NCBI RefSeq assembly: GCF_022429625.1
Contig: NZ_CP092483.1
Location: 3,286,001 to 3,350,000, forward strand
Direction of reading: 5' to 3'
Source: Devosia lacusdianchii
GTDB taxonomy: Bacteria > Pseudomonadota > Alphaproteobacteria > Rhizobiales > Devosiaceae
Length of the DNA stretch: 64,000 bases
Shown here: one piece after another, positions 1 through 8,825 of the stretch
Layout of the letters: the number at the start of each line of letters is the position of its first letter
Position numbering within the stretch: the first letter of the stretch is position 1
Program-made: the position numbers and the translations under genes
Notes under the pieces: generated by a model
What the model was told of the DNA's origin: nothing
Database searches by the model: none
What the model saw: only the letters and a program-made list of their open reading frames with translations

Positions 1-226
1 GCTAGCGCTCAAGGGCGCCAACGACACCATCAAGGAAACCTTCTTCAACAACATGTCGGCCCGTACGGCCAAGCTGCTCCGCGACGATATGGAAGCCATG
101 GGCCCGGTGCGCCTCAAGGACGTCGACGAGGCCCAGGGCCGCATGGTCTCGACCGCCAAGGATCTCGCCGCCAAGGGCGAAATCATGATCATGAAATCCA
201 AAGCCGACGATCAGATGGTGGCGTAA
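1..226 (+). CDS. fliG: Flagellar motor switch protein FliG, C-terminal end (5' truncated by window)
   Basis: The first 74 codons visible belong to a gene entering from the left and stopping at TAA 224-226. The peptide includes [20 protein letters not shown] and the segment [17 protein letters not shown], typical of the FliG C-terminal domain. In FliG this domain carries the charged helix that meets the MotA stator to generate torque, on the cytoplasmic rotor ring. Only the end is present, so length cannot be judged. The GTG start of the next gene follows its stop directly, and fliN follows after that, which supports a flagellar operon. Confidence rests on family resemblance and this context. 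Confidence 0.93.
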   Translation, partial: LALKGANDTIKETFFNNMSARTAKLLRDDMEAMGPVRLKDVDEAQGRMVSTAKDLAAKGEIMIMKSKADDQMVA

Positions 227-877
227 GTGGCACAACCCGCACGTTTCACCTTCGATCTGGATCTGGGCAAGCGCTCGGGCTCGGCCCCGCCCAAGCCAAC
301 CGTGCCAGAAGACCTGGTCATGCAGCTTGTCGCCCAGGCCCGCGAGGAGGCTTACGCCGAAGGCCTTGCCGCCGGTGAGCGCAATGCTGCCTCAATGGCC
401 GCCCAGACCCTGGCCGCTGCCGCCGGCACCCTCGCGACCCAGACCGCCGAAATGGCAGCCGCCCTCGATGACGCCACCGCCGAAGTCCGGCGCGAAGCCG
501 TCGAGCTGGCCGCCAGCATCGGCCGCAAGCTGGCGCTGCACCTGCTGGCCCGCTACCCCACCGTCGAGCTCGACGCGCTCATCGCAGAGTGCATGCAAAG
601 CCTCAACGGCGTGCCGCACCTCGTCGTTCGCTGCCATCCCTCCATTGCCGACGGCGTGCGCGATATCGCCACCGCCCACATGCAGACCTCAGGCTTTTCC
701 GGCCGGCTGATCGTCATGGGCGACCCTGACCAGCGCCTCGGCGACGGCAAGCTCGAATGGGTCGATGGCGGTCTCGTCCGCGATATCGGCGCCGTCTCCA
801 AGGACATCGACAAGAAGATCACCGCCTACCTCGCCGCCAGAGCCGGCCAGGGCAAGCCAGAGGAGAGCGGCCATTGA
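227..877 (+). CDS. fliH: Flagellar assembly protein FliH-like (stator of the export ATPase)
   Basis: 216 residues from a GTG start that abuts the fliG stop. The N-terminal third is Ala/Glu-rich and likely helical (residues about 30-100), followed by a compact C-terminal part with REAVELAASIGRKLALHLL and a DPDQRLGDGKLEW segment. That pattern matches the FliH/HrpE family, which binds and restrains the FliI ATPase and links it to the export gate. No FliH motif is diagnostic on its own, so the call leans on position between fliG and fliN. The cognate ATPase gene fliI lies about 13 kb away on the other strand. The gene ends in a TTGA overlap with fliN. Confidence 0.8.
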   Translation: MAQPARFTFDLDLGKRSGSAPPKPTVPEDLVMQLVAQAREEAYAEGLAAGERNAASMAAQTLAAAAGTLATQTAEMAAALDDATAEVRREAVELAASIGRKLALHLLARYPTVELDALIAECMQSLNGVPHLVVRCHPSIADGVRDIATAHMQTSGFSGRLIVMGDPDQRLGDGKLEWVDGGLVRDIGAVSKDIDKKITAYLAARAGQGKPEESGH

Positions 878-1218
878 GCGCTTCCGACAACGACGTTACC
901 GCCCATGAAGGCATCACCTTCGAGGAAATGGCAGCTCCCGGCAAAGGTGAGGGTCCAGAAGCCTATGTGGAGCGCAGCGCCGCCGACCTCGAAGCCGTCT
1001 TCGACGTCCCGGTTCGTATCTCCGTCGTCCTGGGCCGCACCAAGATGCCGGTGAGCGAATTGCTGCGTCTCGACACCGGCACAGTCATCGAACTCGACCG
1101 CCAGGTCGGTGAAGCTGTCGAAATCTTCGTCAATGACCGCCTCGTCGCGCGTGGTGAAATCGTGCTTGTCGAAAGCAAGCTCGGCGTCACCATGACCGAA
1201 ATCATCAAACCACAGTAA
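874..1218 (+). CDS. fliN: Flagellar motor switch protein FliN
   Basis: 114 residues. The chosen start is TTG 874-876, which overlaps the fliH stop as TTGA and has an AGAGGAG ribosome site seven bases upstream. No in-frame ATG occurs until residue 19. The C-terminal 75 residues form a SpoA/SPOA domain: [49 protein letters not shown], then a closing LGVTMTEI. FliN forms the bottom of the cytoplasmic C-ring and binds FliH and CheY-P. The short acidic N-terminal tail is usual for alphaproteobacteria. Translational coupling to fliH is likely. Confidence 0.93.
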   Translation: MSASDNDVTAHEGITFEEMAAPGKGEGPEAYVERSAADLEAVFDVPVRISVVLGRTKMPVSELLRLDTGTVIELDRQVGEAVEIFVNDRLVARGEIVLVESKLGVTMTEIIKPQ

Positions 1219-1228
1219 GGAGCTCAAG

Positions 1229-2596
1229 ATGCGCTTGCTCATCGTCGGAGCCCTCGAAGGCCAGCTCAGCACCGCCACCCAGATGGCCATGACCGGCGGC
1301 GCCAAGGTCGCTCACGCCCCTTCGGTCGAAATCGCCCTCGCCGCCCTGCGCGCTGGCCGTGGTGCTGATCTGCTACTGGTCGACGTGGTGATGGATATTG
1401 CCGGCCTCATCGCCGGGCTCGAAGCCGAGCGCATCGCCATTCCCGTGGTCGCCTGCGGCGTCGAGGCCAATGCCGCCGCCGCCGTCAACGCCATCCGCGC
1501 CGGCGCCAAGGAATACATTCCCCTGCCCCCCGACGCCGAGCTGATCGCTGCCGTCATCGCCGCCGTGGCCCGCGACAGCTCCGAGTTCCTGTTCCGCGAC
1601 CCTGCCATGGAACGCGTCGTCAAAATGGCCGACCAGATCGCCGGCTCCGACGCCTCGATCCTGATCACCGGCGAAAGCGGCACCGGCAAGGAAGTCATCG
1701 CCAAATACGTCCACGCCCGGTCCAAGCGCGCCAACAAACCGTTCATCTCGGTCAATTGCGCCGCCATCCCCGAGGCGCTGCTGGAATCCGAACTGTTCGG
1801 CCATGAGAAGGGCGCCTTTACCGGCGCCGTCGCCCGCCGCATCGGCAAGTTCGAGGAAGCCTCGGGCGGCACGCTGCTGCTCGACGAAATCAGCGAAATG
1901 GACGTGCGCCTCCAGGCCAAGCTGCTCCGCGCCATCCAGGAACGCCTGATCGACCGCGTCGGCGGCGGCAAGCCGGTGCCAGTCGATATCCGCATCCTGG
2001 CCACCTCCAACCGCAACCTCAACGAAGCCGTGCGCGAAGGCAGTTTCCGCGAAGACCTGCTGTTCCGCCTCAACGTCGTCAATCTCAAGCTCCCCGCCCT
2101 GCGCGACCGCCCCGGCGACATCGCCGCGCTCTCAGAGCACTTCGTCGCCAAATACGCCAAGGCCAATGGCCTGCCCCCGCGCAGCCTGTCGGCCGAGGCC
2201 CGCGACGCCCTGCTCCGCGCCCCATGGCCCGGCAACGTCCGCGAACTGGAAAACACGCTGCATCGCGCTGTCTTGCTGTCATCCGGCGATGTCATTGGCC
2301 CCGATGCCATCGTCCTGCCTGACGGCATGGGCCTGACCGAAGTGGCGGCGACAAGTTCGCTTTCGGCCCAGCTGGCCCAGACCGCACAGACCATGTCGGC
2401 TGCTCTCGTCGGCCGCACCGTGGCCGATGTCGAACGCGACCTGATCCTCGATACCCTCGATCACACCCTGGGCAACCGGACGCACGCGGCCAATATCCTG
2501 GGGATTTCGATTCGGACGCTCAGGAACAAGCTCAACCAATATGCCGACGAGGGTACGCATGTGCCCGAACCCGGCGAACGCAGATCGGTCGCTTGA
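1229..2596 (+). CDS. flbD: Sigma-54-dependent flagellar regulator, FlbD type
   Basis: 455 residues, ten bases after fliN. Residues 1-120 form a receiver-like domain. Residues about 125-355 are an AAA+ sigma-54 activator domain with Walker A GESGTGKE, the sigma-54 contact loop GAFTGA and Walker [10 protein letters not shown]. The C-terminal 40 residues are a Fis-type helix-turn-helix ([20 protein letters not shown]). FlbD turns on late flagellar genes and represses early ones in Caulobacter. The receiver lacks the usual N-terminal acidic pair (it reads LLIVGALEG) and the conserved lysine near its end (KEYIPLPP), so ordinary phosphorylation is doubtful. This is known for FlbD, which is controlled through FliX. 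Flagellar context makes the call firm. Confidence 0.92.
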   Translation: MRLLIVGALEGQLSTATQMAMTGGAKVAHAPSVEIALAALRAGRGADLLLVDVVMDIAGLIAGLEAERIAIPVVACGVEANAAAAVNAIRAGAKEYIPLPPDAELIAAVIAAVARDSSEFLFRDPAMERVVKMADQIAGSDASILITGESGTGKEVIAKYVHARSKRANKPFISVNCAAIPEALLESELFGHEKGAFTGAVARRIGKFEEASGGTLLLDEISEMDVRLQAKLLRAIQERLIDRVGGGKPVPVDIRILATSNRNLNEAVREGSFREDLLFRLNVVNLKLPALRDRPGDIAALSEHFVAKYAKANGLPPRSLSAEARDALLRAPWPGNVRELENTLHRAVLLSSGDVIGPDAIVLPDGMGLTEVAATSSLSAQLAQTAQTMSAALVGRTVADVERDLILDTLDHTLGNRTHAANILGISIRTLRNKLNQYADEGTHVPEPGERRSVA

Positions 2597-2613
2597 TGGC
2601 CGTCGCCCCCACG

Positions 2614-2716
2614 ATGTCATTCCGGCGAAGGCCGGAATCCAGGTCCGTGGCTCTCCCCACACTCCAGGTCTGCGGAAACCTGCGGCCATGGATCCCGGCC
2701 TTCGCCGGGATGACAT
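2614..2716. repeat. REP-like palindrome pair, CGGCGAAGGCCGG type
   Basis: Two near-identical 27-base arms, at 2614-2640 and on the other strand at 2690-2716, enclose about 50 bases. Each arm is itself a hairpin around GGCGAAGGCC. It fills most of the flbD-flhA gap. Single arms of the same family occur at 27822-27848 and 49594-49620. Confidence 0.85.
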
Positions 2717-2733
2717 TGGAGATGTTGGACTAA

Positions 2734-4872
2734 ATGACCGACCTGCCCACCGGCCGTACCCGCGCTCCGTTCAAAATCCCGTCGGCCGGCTCCGTCGTCG
2801 ATATGCTGCGCTCGGGCGATATCGCCCTGGCGACCGGCGTCATGGGCCTCATCGTCATCCTCATCGTACCGATGCCGCCGCTGCTGCTCGATGCACTGCT
2901 GGCCGTGTCCATCGTCTTCTCGGTCATGATCCTGATGACCGCGCTCTTCATCCAGAAGCCGCTCGAGTTCTCGTCCTTCCCGACCGTGCTGCTGATCGCC
3001 ACCATGCTGCGGCTGGGCCTCAACCTGGCCACCACGCGCCTGATCCTGAGCGAGGGTCACACCGGCACCGACGCCGCCGGCCACGTCATCGAGGCCTTCG
3101 GCAACTTCGTCATGCGCGGCAATTTCATCATCGGCGTGGTTGTCTTCGCCATCCTGGTGCTGGTGAACTTCATCGTCATCACCAAGGGTTCCGGCCGTAT
3201 CGCCGAAGTCGCGGCGCGCTTCAATTTGGACGCCATGCCCGGCAAGCAGATGGCCATCGACGCCGATCTTAGCGCCGGCCTGATCGACGAAGACACCGCC
3301 AAGAAGCGGCGCGCCGAACTCGAAGGCGAGAGCGCCTTCTTCGGCAACATGGATGGTGCGTCCAAGTTCGTCCGCGGCGACGCCATTGCCGGCCTCATCA
3401 TCACCTTCATCAACGTCATCGCCGGCATGGTTATCGGCATGCTGCAGGAAGGCCTGACCATCCAGGAGGCCGGCAACGTCTATACCCTGCTGACCATCGG
3501 CGACGGCCTCGTCTCGCAGATACCGGCCCTGATCGTCTCTACCGCCGCCGGTATCCTCGTTTCCAAGTCCGGCGTCACCGGCTCCGCCGACAAGGCCCTC
3601 TCGGCCCAGTTCACCGGCTATCCGCGTGCTCTGGGCATGTCGGCCGCCGTCATGGGTCTCCTGGCTTTCCTGCCCGGCATGCCGATGATCCCATTCCTGG
3701 CCCTGGCCGGTGGCGTTGGCTATGTCGCCTGGCGCGCCGCCCGCACCAAGGACGAGAACAAGGCCGATGCCGCGCTCGAAGCCCTCACCAAGGCCGCCTC
3801 GCAGCCCGGCGCCGCCGGTCCGGCCGCAGGCGAAATCCCGATCACCGACAGCCTCAAGATCGACGAGCTCAAGCTCGAGCTCGGCTATGGCCTTTTGTCG
3901 CTGGTCAAGGAAGACGAGAACGGCTCCGATCGTCTCACCGAGCAGATCAAGGCTCTGCGCCGCCAGCTCGCCGCCGAGCTCGGCTTCGTCATGCCGCCGG
4001 TCCGCATTCTCGACAATATGCAGCTCGAGCCCAACGCCTATAAGGTCCGCATCAAGGAAGTCGAGGCCGGTGCCGGCGAGATTTACGCCAACCAGCTCAT
4101 GGTCATGGACCCGATGGGCAACCGCATCGACCTGCCCGGCCATCATACCACCGAGCCCACCTTCGGCCTGCCCGCCACCTGGATCGAGCCTGCCCTGCGC
4201 GACGAGGCCGAGTTGCGCGGCCTTTCCATCATCGATCCGTCGACGGTCATTTCCACGCACCTGACCGAAGTGCTCAAAACCAATGTCGCCGACCTGCTGA
4301 GCTACGCCAATGTGCAGTCCCTGCTCTCGGGCCTGCCCAAGGAGCAGCAGAAGCTGGTGGAGGACATCGTCCCCGGCCTCATTTCGGTCTCCGGCGTCCA
4401 GCGCGTGCTCCAGACCCTGCTCAACGAACGCATCTCCATCCGCGACCTCTCGACCATTCTCGAAGGCATTGCCGAAGTCGCTGGTCCCGGTCGCTCGGTG
4501 CAGCTCATCGCCGAGCATGTCCGCAGCCGCCTCGCCCGCCAGCTCTGTGCCGCCAATCTGGGTCCGGACGGCAATCTGCCGCTCCTCACCCTCGGCCCGC
4601 AATGGGAACGCGACTTCGCCGAAGCCATGGTCGGCGAGGGCGACAACCGGCACCTCGCCATGGCGCCGTCCCGCCTGCAGCAGTTCATTGGCGCCATCCA
4701 GACTGCCTTCGAGCGCGCCGCCCAGATGGGCGAACTGCCCGTCCTCATCACCTCGCCCGGCATCCGGCCTCACGTCCGCTCCATCATCGAGCGCTTCCGC
4801 CCCCAGACCGTGGTGATGAGCCAGAACGAAGTCCACCCGCGCATCCGGCTCAAGACCGTCGGCAGCGTCTGA
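2734..4872 (+). CDS. flhA: Flagellar export gate protein FlhA
   Basis: 712 residues, close to the usual 690-710. The N-terminal 330 residues contain about eight membrane helices, the first from residue 30 (IALATGVMGLIVILIV). The conserved cytoplasmic FHIPEP loop is at about 150-215 (RFNLDAMPGKQMAIDADL). The C-terminal cytoplasmic ring domain takes the rest, including DPSTVISTHLTEVLK and LARQLCA. FlhA forms the nonameric export gate of the flagellar type III system and receives substrate-chaperone complexes. It follows flbD after a REP-containing gap of 137 bases, so it may have its own promoter. fliR and flhB are not next to it here. Confidence 0.97.
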   Translation: MTDLPTGRTRAPFKIPSAGSVVDMLRSGDIALATGVMGLIVILIVPMPPLLLDALLAVSIVFSVMILMTALFIQKPLEFSSFPTVLLIATMLRLGLNLATTRLILSEGHTGTDAAGHVIEAFGNFVMRGNFIIGVVVFAILVLVNFIVITKGSGRIAEVAARFNLDAMPGKQMAIDADLSAGLIDEDTAKKRRAELEGESAFFGNMDGASKFVRGDAIAGLIITFINVIAGMVIGMLQEGLTIQEAGNVYTLLTIGDGLVSQIPALIVSTAAGILVSKSGVTGSADKALSAQFTGYPRALGMSAAVMGLLAFLPGMPMIPFLALAGGVGYVAWRAARTKDENKADAALEALTKAASQPGAAGPAAGEIPITDSLKIDELKLELGYGLLSLVKEDENGSDRLTEQIKALRRQLAAELGFVMPPVRILDNMQLEPNAYKVRIKEVEAGAGEIYANQLMVMDPMGNRIDLPGHHTTEPTFGLPATWIEPALRDEAELRGLSIIDPSTVISTHLTEVLKTNVADLLSYANVQSLLSGLPKEQQKLVEDIVPGLISVSGVQRVLQTLLNERISIRDLSTILEGIAEVAGPGRSVQLIAEHVRSRLARQLCAANLGPDGNLPLLTLGPQWERDFAEAMVGEGDNRHLAMAPSRLQQFIGAIQTAFERAAQMGELPVLITSPGIRPHVRSIIERFRPQTVVMSQNEVHPRIRLKTVGSV

Positions 4873-4874
4873 CC

Positions 4875-5813
4875 ATGGGGGCGGGGAGCAGATTTGCGGT
4901 TCCGGACATTGTCCAGCGCCGTGCGCTGGCCGAAGGCGCGTCCGGACAAGCCTGGTTGTCCGGGCTCGACGCCCTGCTCGAAAGCCTCGAACAGGACTGG
5001 GCGCTGAGCATCGGCGAGGCCATTAATGGCGGCAGTGCCGCCTTTGTCGCCGAGGCGCGCGACGCCGATGGCCATGCCTTTATCATCAAGGTCAGCACGC
5101 CCGCCACCGCGGCGGAACGTAAGGAAGCCGAGGTTTTGCACGCAGCAGGCGGCACAGGCTATGTCCGCCTCCTCCGCTCCGACCCCGCCCGAAATGCCCT
5201 GCTGCTCGAAAAGCTCGGCAGCAGTCTGGATCTGCTGGAACTGCCCTACCAACAGCAGGTCGACATCCTGTGCGACACCCTGCTCGATGCCTGGCGTCCC
5301 GTGCCGGCAGGAATTGCCTTCCCCAACGGCGCCGACAAGGCCAATTCGCTGGCATCAGGCATCCTCGAGATGTGGCGCAACGGCGGCCAGCCCTGCGCCG
5401 GCGCGGTTGTCGAAACCGCCCTGCGCTATTGCCGGGAGCGGGCCGCCATCTATCGGCCCGAAGCCACCGTGCTCGCGCATGGCGATCCGCATCCGGCCAA
5501 TATCCTGGCAGTGCCGGATACCGACCCGCTCCAATTCAGGTTCATCGATCCCGATGGCCTCGCCATCGAGCCGGCCTATGACCTGGGCGTGTTGCTCCGC
5601 GCCTGGAACGAGGGCCTCAGCGGCCGCCACGCCCACGACATCGCCCGTAGCCGCGCCCGGCACCTGACGCAGCGCACCCAGGTGCCTGCCGAGGCCATCT
5701 GGCAATGGGGCTATATCGAACGGGTCTCGACCGGCCTGCTCTTGCTGCAACTGGGCAATGCCAAGGACGGGCGGGAATTCCTCGACGTTTCCGAAGCCCT
5801 GCTCGTCCCCTGA
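4875..5813 (+). CDS. Aminoglycoside/hydroxyurea phosphotransferase family protein (StrB-like)
   Basis: 312 residues from an ATG two bases after the flhA stop. An N-terminal kinase lobe carries AFIIKVSTP with the ATP-binding lysine. The C-terminal lobe has the catalytic loop HGDPHPANIL and the metal-binding FIDPDGLAIEPAYDLG, the layout of streptomycin 6-kinases (APH(6), StrB/COG3570). Chromosomal members of this family often have no proven resistance role, and neighbours here are flagellar and metabolic rather than resistance genes, so the true substrate is unknown. Its tight spacing suggests it is transcribed with flhA. No sign of mobile elements surrounds it. Confidence 0.8.
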   Translation: MGAGSRFAVPDIVQRRALAEGASGQAWLSGLDALLESLEQDWALSIGEAINGGSAAFVAEARDADGHAFIIKVSTPATAAERKEAEVLHAAGGTGYVRLLRSDPARNALLLEKLGSSLDLLELPYQQQVDILCDTLLDAWRPVPAGIAFPNGADKANSLASGILEMWRNGGQPCAGAVVETALRYCRERAAIYRPEATVLAHGDPHPANILAVPDTDPLQFRFIDPDGLAIEPAYDLGVLLRAWNEGLSGRHAHDIARSRARHLTQRTQVPAEAIWQWGYIERVSTGLLLLQLGNAKDGREFLDVSEALLVP

Positions 5814-5834
5814 CGGCCAACACAGGCACCTTCC

Positions 5835-6116
5835 ATGTCCAAGGTCTATCTCGACGGCTATCTTGAGGTTCCGGCCGATCGGCTCGCGGCGGTCGCCGCC
5901 GCTCTGCCCGAGCACATCCGCCTGACTCGCGCCGAGCCCGGGTGCCTCCGCTTCGAGGTTACCCAGAATGCCGAGGACCCCACACGCTTCCAGGTTTCCG
6001 AAATCTTCGCCGACCAGCCGGCCTTCGACGCCCACCAGACCAGGGCCGCGACCTCCGCCTGGGCCAAGGTCACCGCCGGCTTGCCCCGCCATTACACCAT
6101 TCGCGTCGAAGACTAA
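5835..6116 (+). CDS. Antibiotic biosynthesis monooxygenase (ABM) domain protein
   Basis: 93 residues, a single ABM ferredoxin-like domain: an N-terminal strand YLDGYLEVPADR, then EPGCLRFEVTQNAEDPTRF, and VSEIFADQPAFDAHQTRA. ABM proteins act as small dimeric oxygenases or quinol monooxygenases in the cytoplasm, but many members have no known substrate. It lies 21 bases after the kinase gene and probably shares its transcript. It converges with the GST gene. The domain call is safe; the activity is not. Confidence 0.82.
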   Translation: MSKVYLDGYLEVPADRLAAVAAALPEHIRLTRAEPGCLRFEVTQNAEDPTRFQVSEIFADQPAFDAHQTRAATSAWAKVTAGLPRHYTIRVED

Positions 6117-6126
6117 GGCCAAGAGA

Positions 6127-6155
6127 CCTCATGATGAGCCTGTCGAACCACGAGG
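6127..6155. repeat. Short REP-like inverted repeat between convergent genes
   Basis: An imperfect palindrome (CCTCaTgaTGAGC, spacer, then ACCaCGAGG) sits between the ABM stop and the GST stop. A very similar repeat is widespread in alphaproteobacterial intergenic DNA. It may act as a two-way transcription end, although no T-run follows. Confidence 0.5.
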
Positions 6156-6173
6156 TCGAGCGACAACCAGTGA

Positions 6174-6878
6174 TCAGCCCGGTCGCTTGGGAATTTCCAG
6201 CCCACGCTGCACGCCCGGACGCGCCAATCCGCGCTCCAGCCACGCCGGCACATTGCTGAGCTCGGCATACGCCACCAACTCGCCTGCCCCATAGAAGCCG
6301 ATCAGATTGCGCACCCAGCCCAGGATGGCGATATCGGCGATGGAATACTCGCCCATGATCCAGTCGCGCCCCGCCAGCCGGGTTTCCAGCACGCCGAGCA
6401 GGCGCTTGGACTCAGCCACGTAGCGATCGCGCGGCCTTTTGTCCTCGAATTCGCGGCCGGCGAATTTGTGGAAGAACCCCACCTGCCCGAACATCGGCCC
6501 GATGGCGGCCATCTGGAACATGACCCACTGGATGGTCTGGTAGCGTAAGGCCGGATCGGCCGGCATGAACTTGCCGGTCTTTTCGGCGAGATAGATCAGG
6601 ATCGCGCCGGATTCGAACAGCGCGAGCGGCTTACCATCAGGCCCATTGGAGTCGATGATCGCCGGGATCTTGCCGTTCGGATTGAGCGACAGGAATGGCT
6701 CGTCCCAGGTCTGGTTCTTGCTGATATCGACGGCATGCGGCTCATAGGCCAGGCCGGTCTCCTCCAGCATGATCGAGACCTTCACCCCGTTGGGCGTGGG
6801 AAACGAATAGAGCTGGATCACATCCGGATTGGCGGCCGGCCAGCGCCGCGTGATGGGAAAGCCCGAGAGGTCGGCCAT
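6174..6878 (-). CDS. Glutathione S-transferase, YghU/YfcG-like
   Basis: 234 residues. The thioredoxin-like N-terminal domain starts after a 20-residue lead-in at YSFPTPNGVKVSIMLEE and contains the cis-proline segment NPNGKIPAI and FESGAILIYLAEKTG. The helical C-terminal domain includes WVMFQMAAIGPMFGQ and the WIMGEYSIADIAI capping box. The TPNG motif with Thr/Asn at the active site is typical of Nu-class GSTs such as YghU and YfcG, which have disulfide-bond reductase activity on glutathione. Its start lies three bases after the stop of the LysE-type exporter gene, so the two form an operon. The physiological substrate is unknown. Confidence 0.88.
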   Translation of the reverse strand: MADLSGFPITRRWPAANPDVIQLYSFPTPNGVKVSIMLEETGLAYEPHAVDISKNQTWDEPFLSLNPNGKIPAIIDSNGPDGKPLALFESGAILIYLAEKTGKFMPADPALRYQTIQWVMFQMAAIGPMFGQVGFFHKFAGREFEDKRPRDRYVAESKRLLGVLETRLAGRDWIMGEYSIADIAILGWVRNLIGFYGAGELVAYAELSNVPAWLERGLARPGVQRGLEIPKRPG

Positions 6879-6881
6879 AGT

Positions 6882-7493
6882 CTATCGCTCCGTGAAAGCC
6901 AGTTTTGCGCCGAGCAGCACGAAGGCGCCGGCAAAGGTGCGGCGCATCCATAGCATGATCGCGGGCTTGGAAATCACCTGTCCACGGATCGCCGCAGCGA
7001 ACAGTCCGTATACCGCGAACACTACGAAGGTCATCGCCATGAACACCCCGCTCAGCTCCAGCATGCGCGGCACGGCATTGGGCGTCGTCGCCGGCACGAA
7101 CTGCGGCAGGAAGGCGAAAAAGAAGATCGAGAGCTTGGGATTGAGGATGTTGATCAGCACGCTCTCGACGATCACCTTGCCCGCCGATTTCTCGGCCCGG
7201 TCCGCCTCGACGCTGAGCGTGCCGGTTTCCTTGAGCGTCGCCCAGGCCATGTAGAGCAGATAGGCCACGCCCAGATACTTGATGATCTCGAACGCCAGCG
7301 CGCTGGTATGCAGGATGGCAGCCAGCCCGGTGATCGCCGCCAGCATGTGCGGCACGATACCCAGCGTGCAACCGAACGCAGCCCACAGGCTGGCCTTGCC
7401 ACCCCGGCTCAACCCGGCGGCAATGGTGTAGAGCGCTCCGGTTCCGGGCGACACCACCACAATCAGCGTCGTGATCAGGAATTCGATACTCAT
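6882..7493 (-). CDS. LysE/RhtB-family amino acid exporter
   Basis: 203 residues from ATG 7493-7491 (MSIEFLITTLIVVVSPG); longer upstream reading is unlikely because the family begins here. The hallmark VSPGTGALYTIAAGLSRGG is present near residue 20, and about six hydrophobic helices follow, including the GVAYLLYMAWATL and ILNPKLSIFFFAFLPQF segments. Members export amino acids or related metabolites across the inner membrane. It is the first gene of a two-gene operon with the GST and is divergent from the metallopeptidase. The exported compound cannot be told from sequence. Confidence 0.9.
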   Translation of the reverse strand: MSIEFLITTLIVVVSPGTGALYTIAAGLSRGGKASLWAAFGCTLGIVPHMLAAITGLAAILHTSALAFEIIKYLGVAYLLYMAWATLKETGTLSVEADRAEKSAGKVIVESVLINILNPKLSIFFFAFLPQFVPATTPNAVPRMLELSGVFMAMTFVVFAVYGLFAAAIRGQVISKPAIMLWMRRTFAGAFVLLGAKLAFTER

Positions 7494-7641
7494 CGTCAGT
7501 CTCTCCGGCGCCGCTTCGGCGCTAACCGCGCGATCATGCCCACATTTTGTCCGCGCGCTCCAGAGACCAGCCATGCACAATCCCCACGGAACATGCCACC
7601 CGCTTTGCGCATTACTGCCAACACCATACGGGGCACGACCT

Positions 7642-8700
7642 ATGAAGCTTTTCGCCTGCGATCATTGTGGCAACACCGTCTATTTCGAAAATGCCACCTG
7701 CGAACGCTGTGGCCATCAGTTGGGCTACCTACCCGACAAGAACGCCTTGGTGTCGCTTGTCGAGGATGGCGGCCTGTGGTCGACACCAGCCTTCACCGAT
7801 GATGCCTACGTCTTTTGCGAGAATGCTCATCACGGCGCCTGCAACTGGCTGATCCGCGCCGAGCCGGGCGGCGACATCTATTGCGCTGCCTGCCGCCACA
7901 ACGAGACCATCCCGGCCATCGACGATCCACTCAACCTGACCCGCTGGCAGATCATCGAGCGTGCCAAAAAGCGCCTGTTCTATTCCCTGCTGCGGCTCGG
8001 GCTCCCGCTCGAAACGCGCAACGATAATCCGGCGCACGGGCTCTCCTTCCGCTTCCTTGCCGATATGCCAGTTGCCCCTATGCCGGTGCTGACCGGCCAC
8101 GACAGTGGCATCATCACCATCGCCCTGGCCGAGGCTGACGACGCCGAACGTGAGGCGCGCCGCGCCAGCATGGGCGAACCCTACCGTACCCTGCTCGGCC
8201 ATTTCCGCCACGAGATCGGCCATCACTACTGGGACCTGCTGGTCCACCGCCAGCCAACGCTCGAGCGCTTCCGCACCCTCTTCGGCGACGAAACCGCCGA
8301 CTACAACCTGTCGCTTCAGACCTACTACGCCAATGGCGCTCCGCTGGGCTGGCCCCAGACCCATATCAGCGCCTACGCCACCGCCCATCCATGGGAGGAC
8401 TTTGCCGAAACCTTCGCGCACTACCTCCACATCACCGATACGGTGGAAATGGCCTCAGCCTTCGGCGTCCGGGCCCGGCCGAGCACGGCCGACGCTGCCC
8501 TGGCCGTGCATGTCGATTTCGACCCCTATGCCGAAACCAGCGCCCAGACCATAGTCGACAACTGGGTGCCGCTCGCCAGCATGCTCAACAACCTCAACCG
8601 CGCCATGGGCCACCCCGACGCCTACCCCTTCATCCTCACCCCGCAAGTCATCGAAAAGCTCGGCTTCGTGCACGAACTGGTGCATAGGCGAGCAAGCTAA
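7642..8700 (+). CDS. Zinc-ribbon putative metallopeptidase (COG4307 type)
   Basis: 352 residues. The N-terminus carries a zinc ribbon (CDHCGNTVYF, then CERCGHQL) and a second Cys/His cluster (CENAHHGACNW, then CAACRH). The C-terminal two thirds hold the metallopeptidase-like domain with HEIGHHYW, an HExxH zinc site, at about residue 191, and a downstream WEDFAETFAHYLH that may supply the third ligand. The arrangement matches the zinc-ribbon_6 plus Peptidase_Mx families, which are widely conserved but not characterised. No signal peptide or membrane helix is seen, so it is likely cytoplasmic. It stands alone, divergent from lysE. Confidence 0.82.
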   Translation: MKLFACDHCGNTVYFENATCERCGHQLGYLPDKNALVSLVEDGGLWSTPAFTDDAYVFCENAHHGACNWLIRAEPGGDIYCAACRHNETIPAIDDPLNLTRWQIIERAKKRLFYSLLRLGLPLETRNDNPAHGLSFRFLADMPVAPMPVLTGHDSGIITIALAEADDAEREARRASMGEPYRTLLGHFRHEIGHHYWDLLVHRQPTLERFRTLFGDETADYNLSLQTYYANGAPLGWPQTHISAYATAHPWEDFAETFAHYLHITDTVEMASAFGVRARPSTADAALAVHVDFDPYAETSAQTIVDNWVPLASMLNNLNRAMGHPDAYPFILTPQVIEKLGFVHELVHRRAS

Positions 8701-8718
8701 CGGTAACACCCACCGCGC

Positions 8719-8788
8719 GTCACCCTCGGGCTTGACCCGAGGGCTCTGCACTTGCTGAATGCAGGGTAGTGAAGTGCCCAAGGGTGAC
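8719..8788. repeat. REP-like palindrome, CTCGGGCTTGACCCGAG type, decayed pair
   Basis: A clean left arm GTCACCCTCGGGCTTGAC, which continues into CCGAGGG, is followed about 40 bases on by a degenerate right arm ending AGGGTGAC. Better paired copies are at 27932-28014, 49468-49550 and 52846-52929. Confidence 0.8.
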
Positions 8789-8825
8789 GATTGGAGCCTT
8801 GGGTGATTTCCGTTATCCTCCACTC

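Noticed and set aside
2617..4836. 739-codon open frame antisense to flhA
   Set aside because: Its translation is low-complexity (Gly/Asp/His-rich) and the flhA frame is unmistakable; a by-product of high GC.
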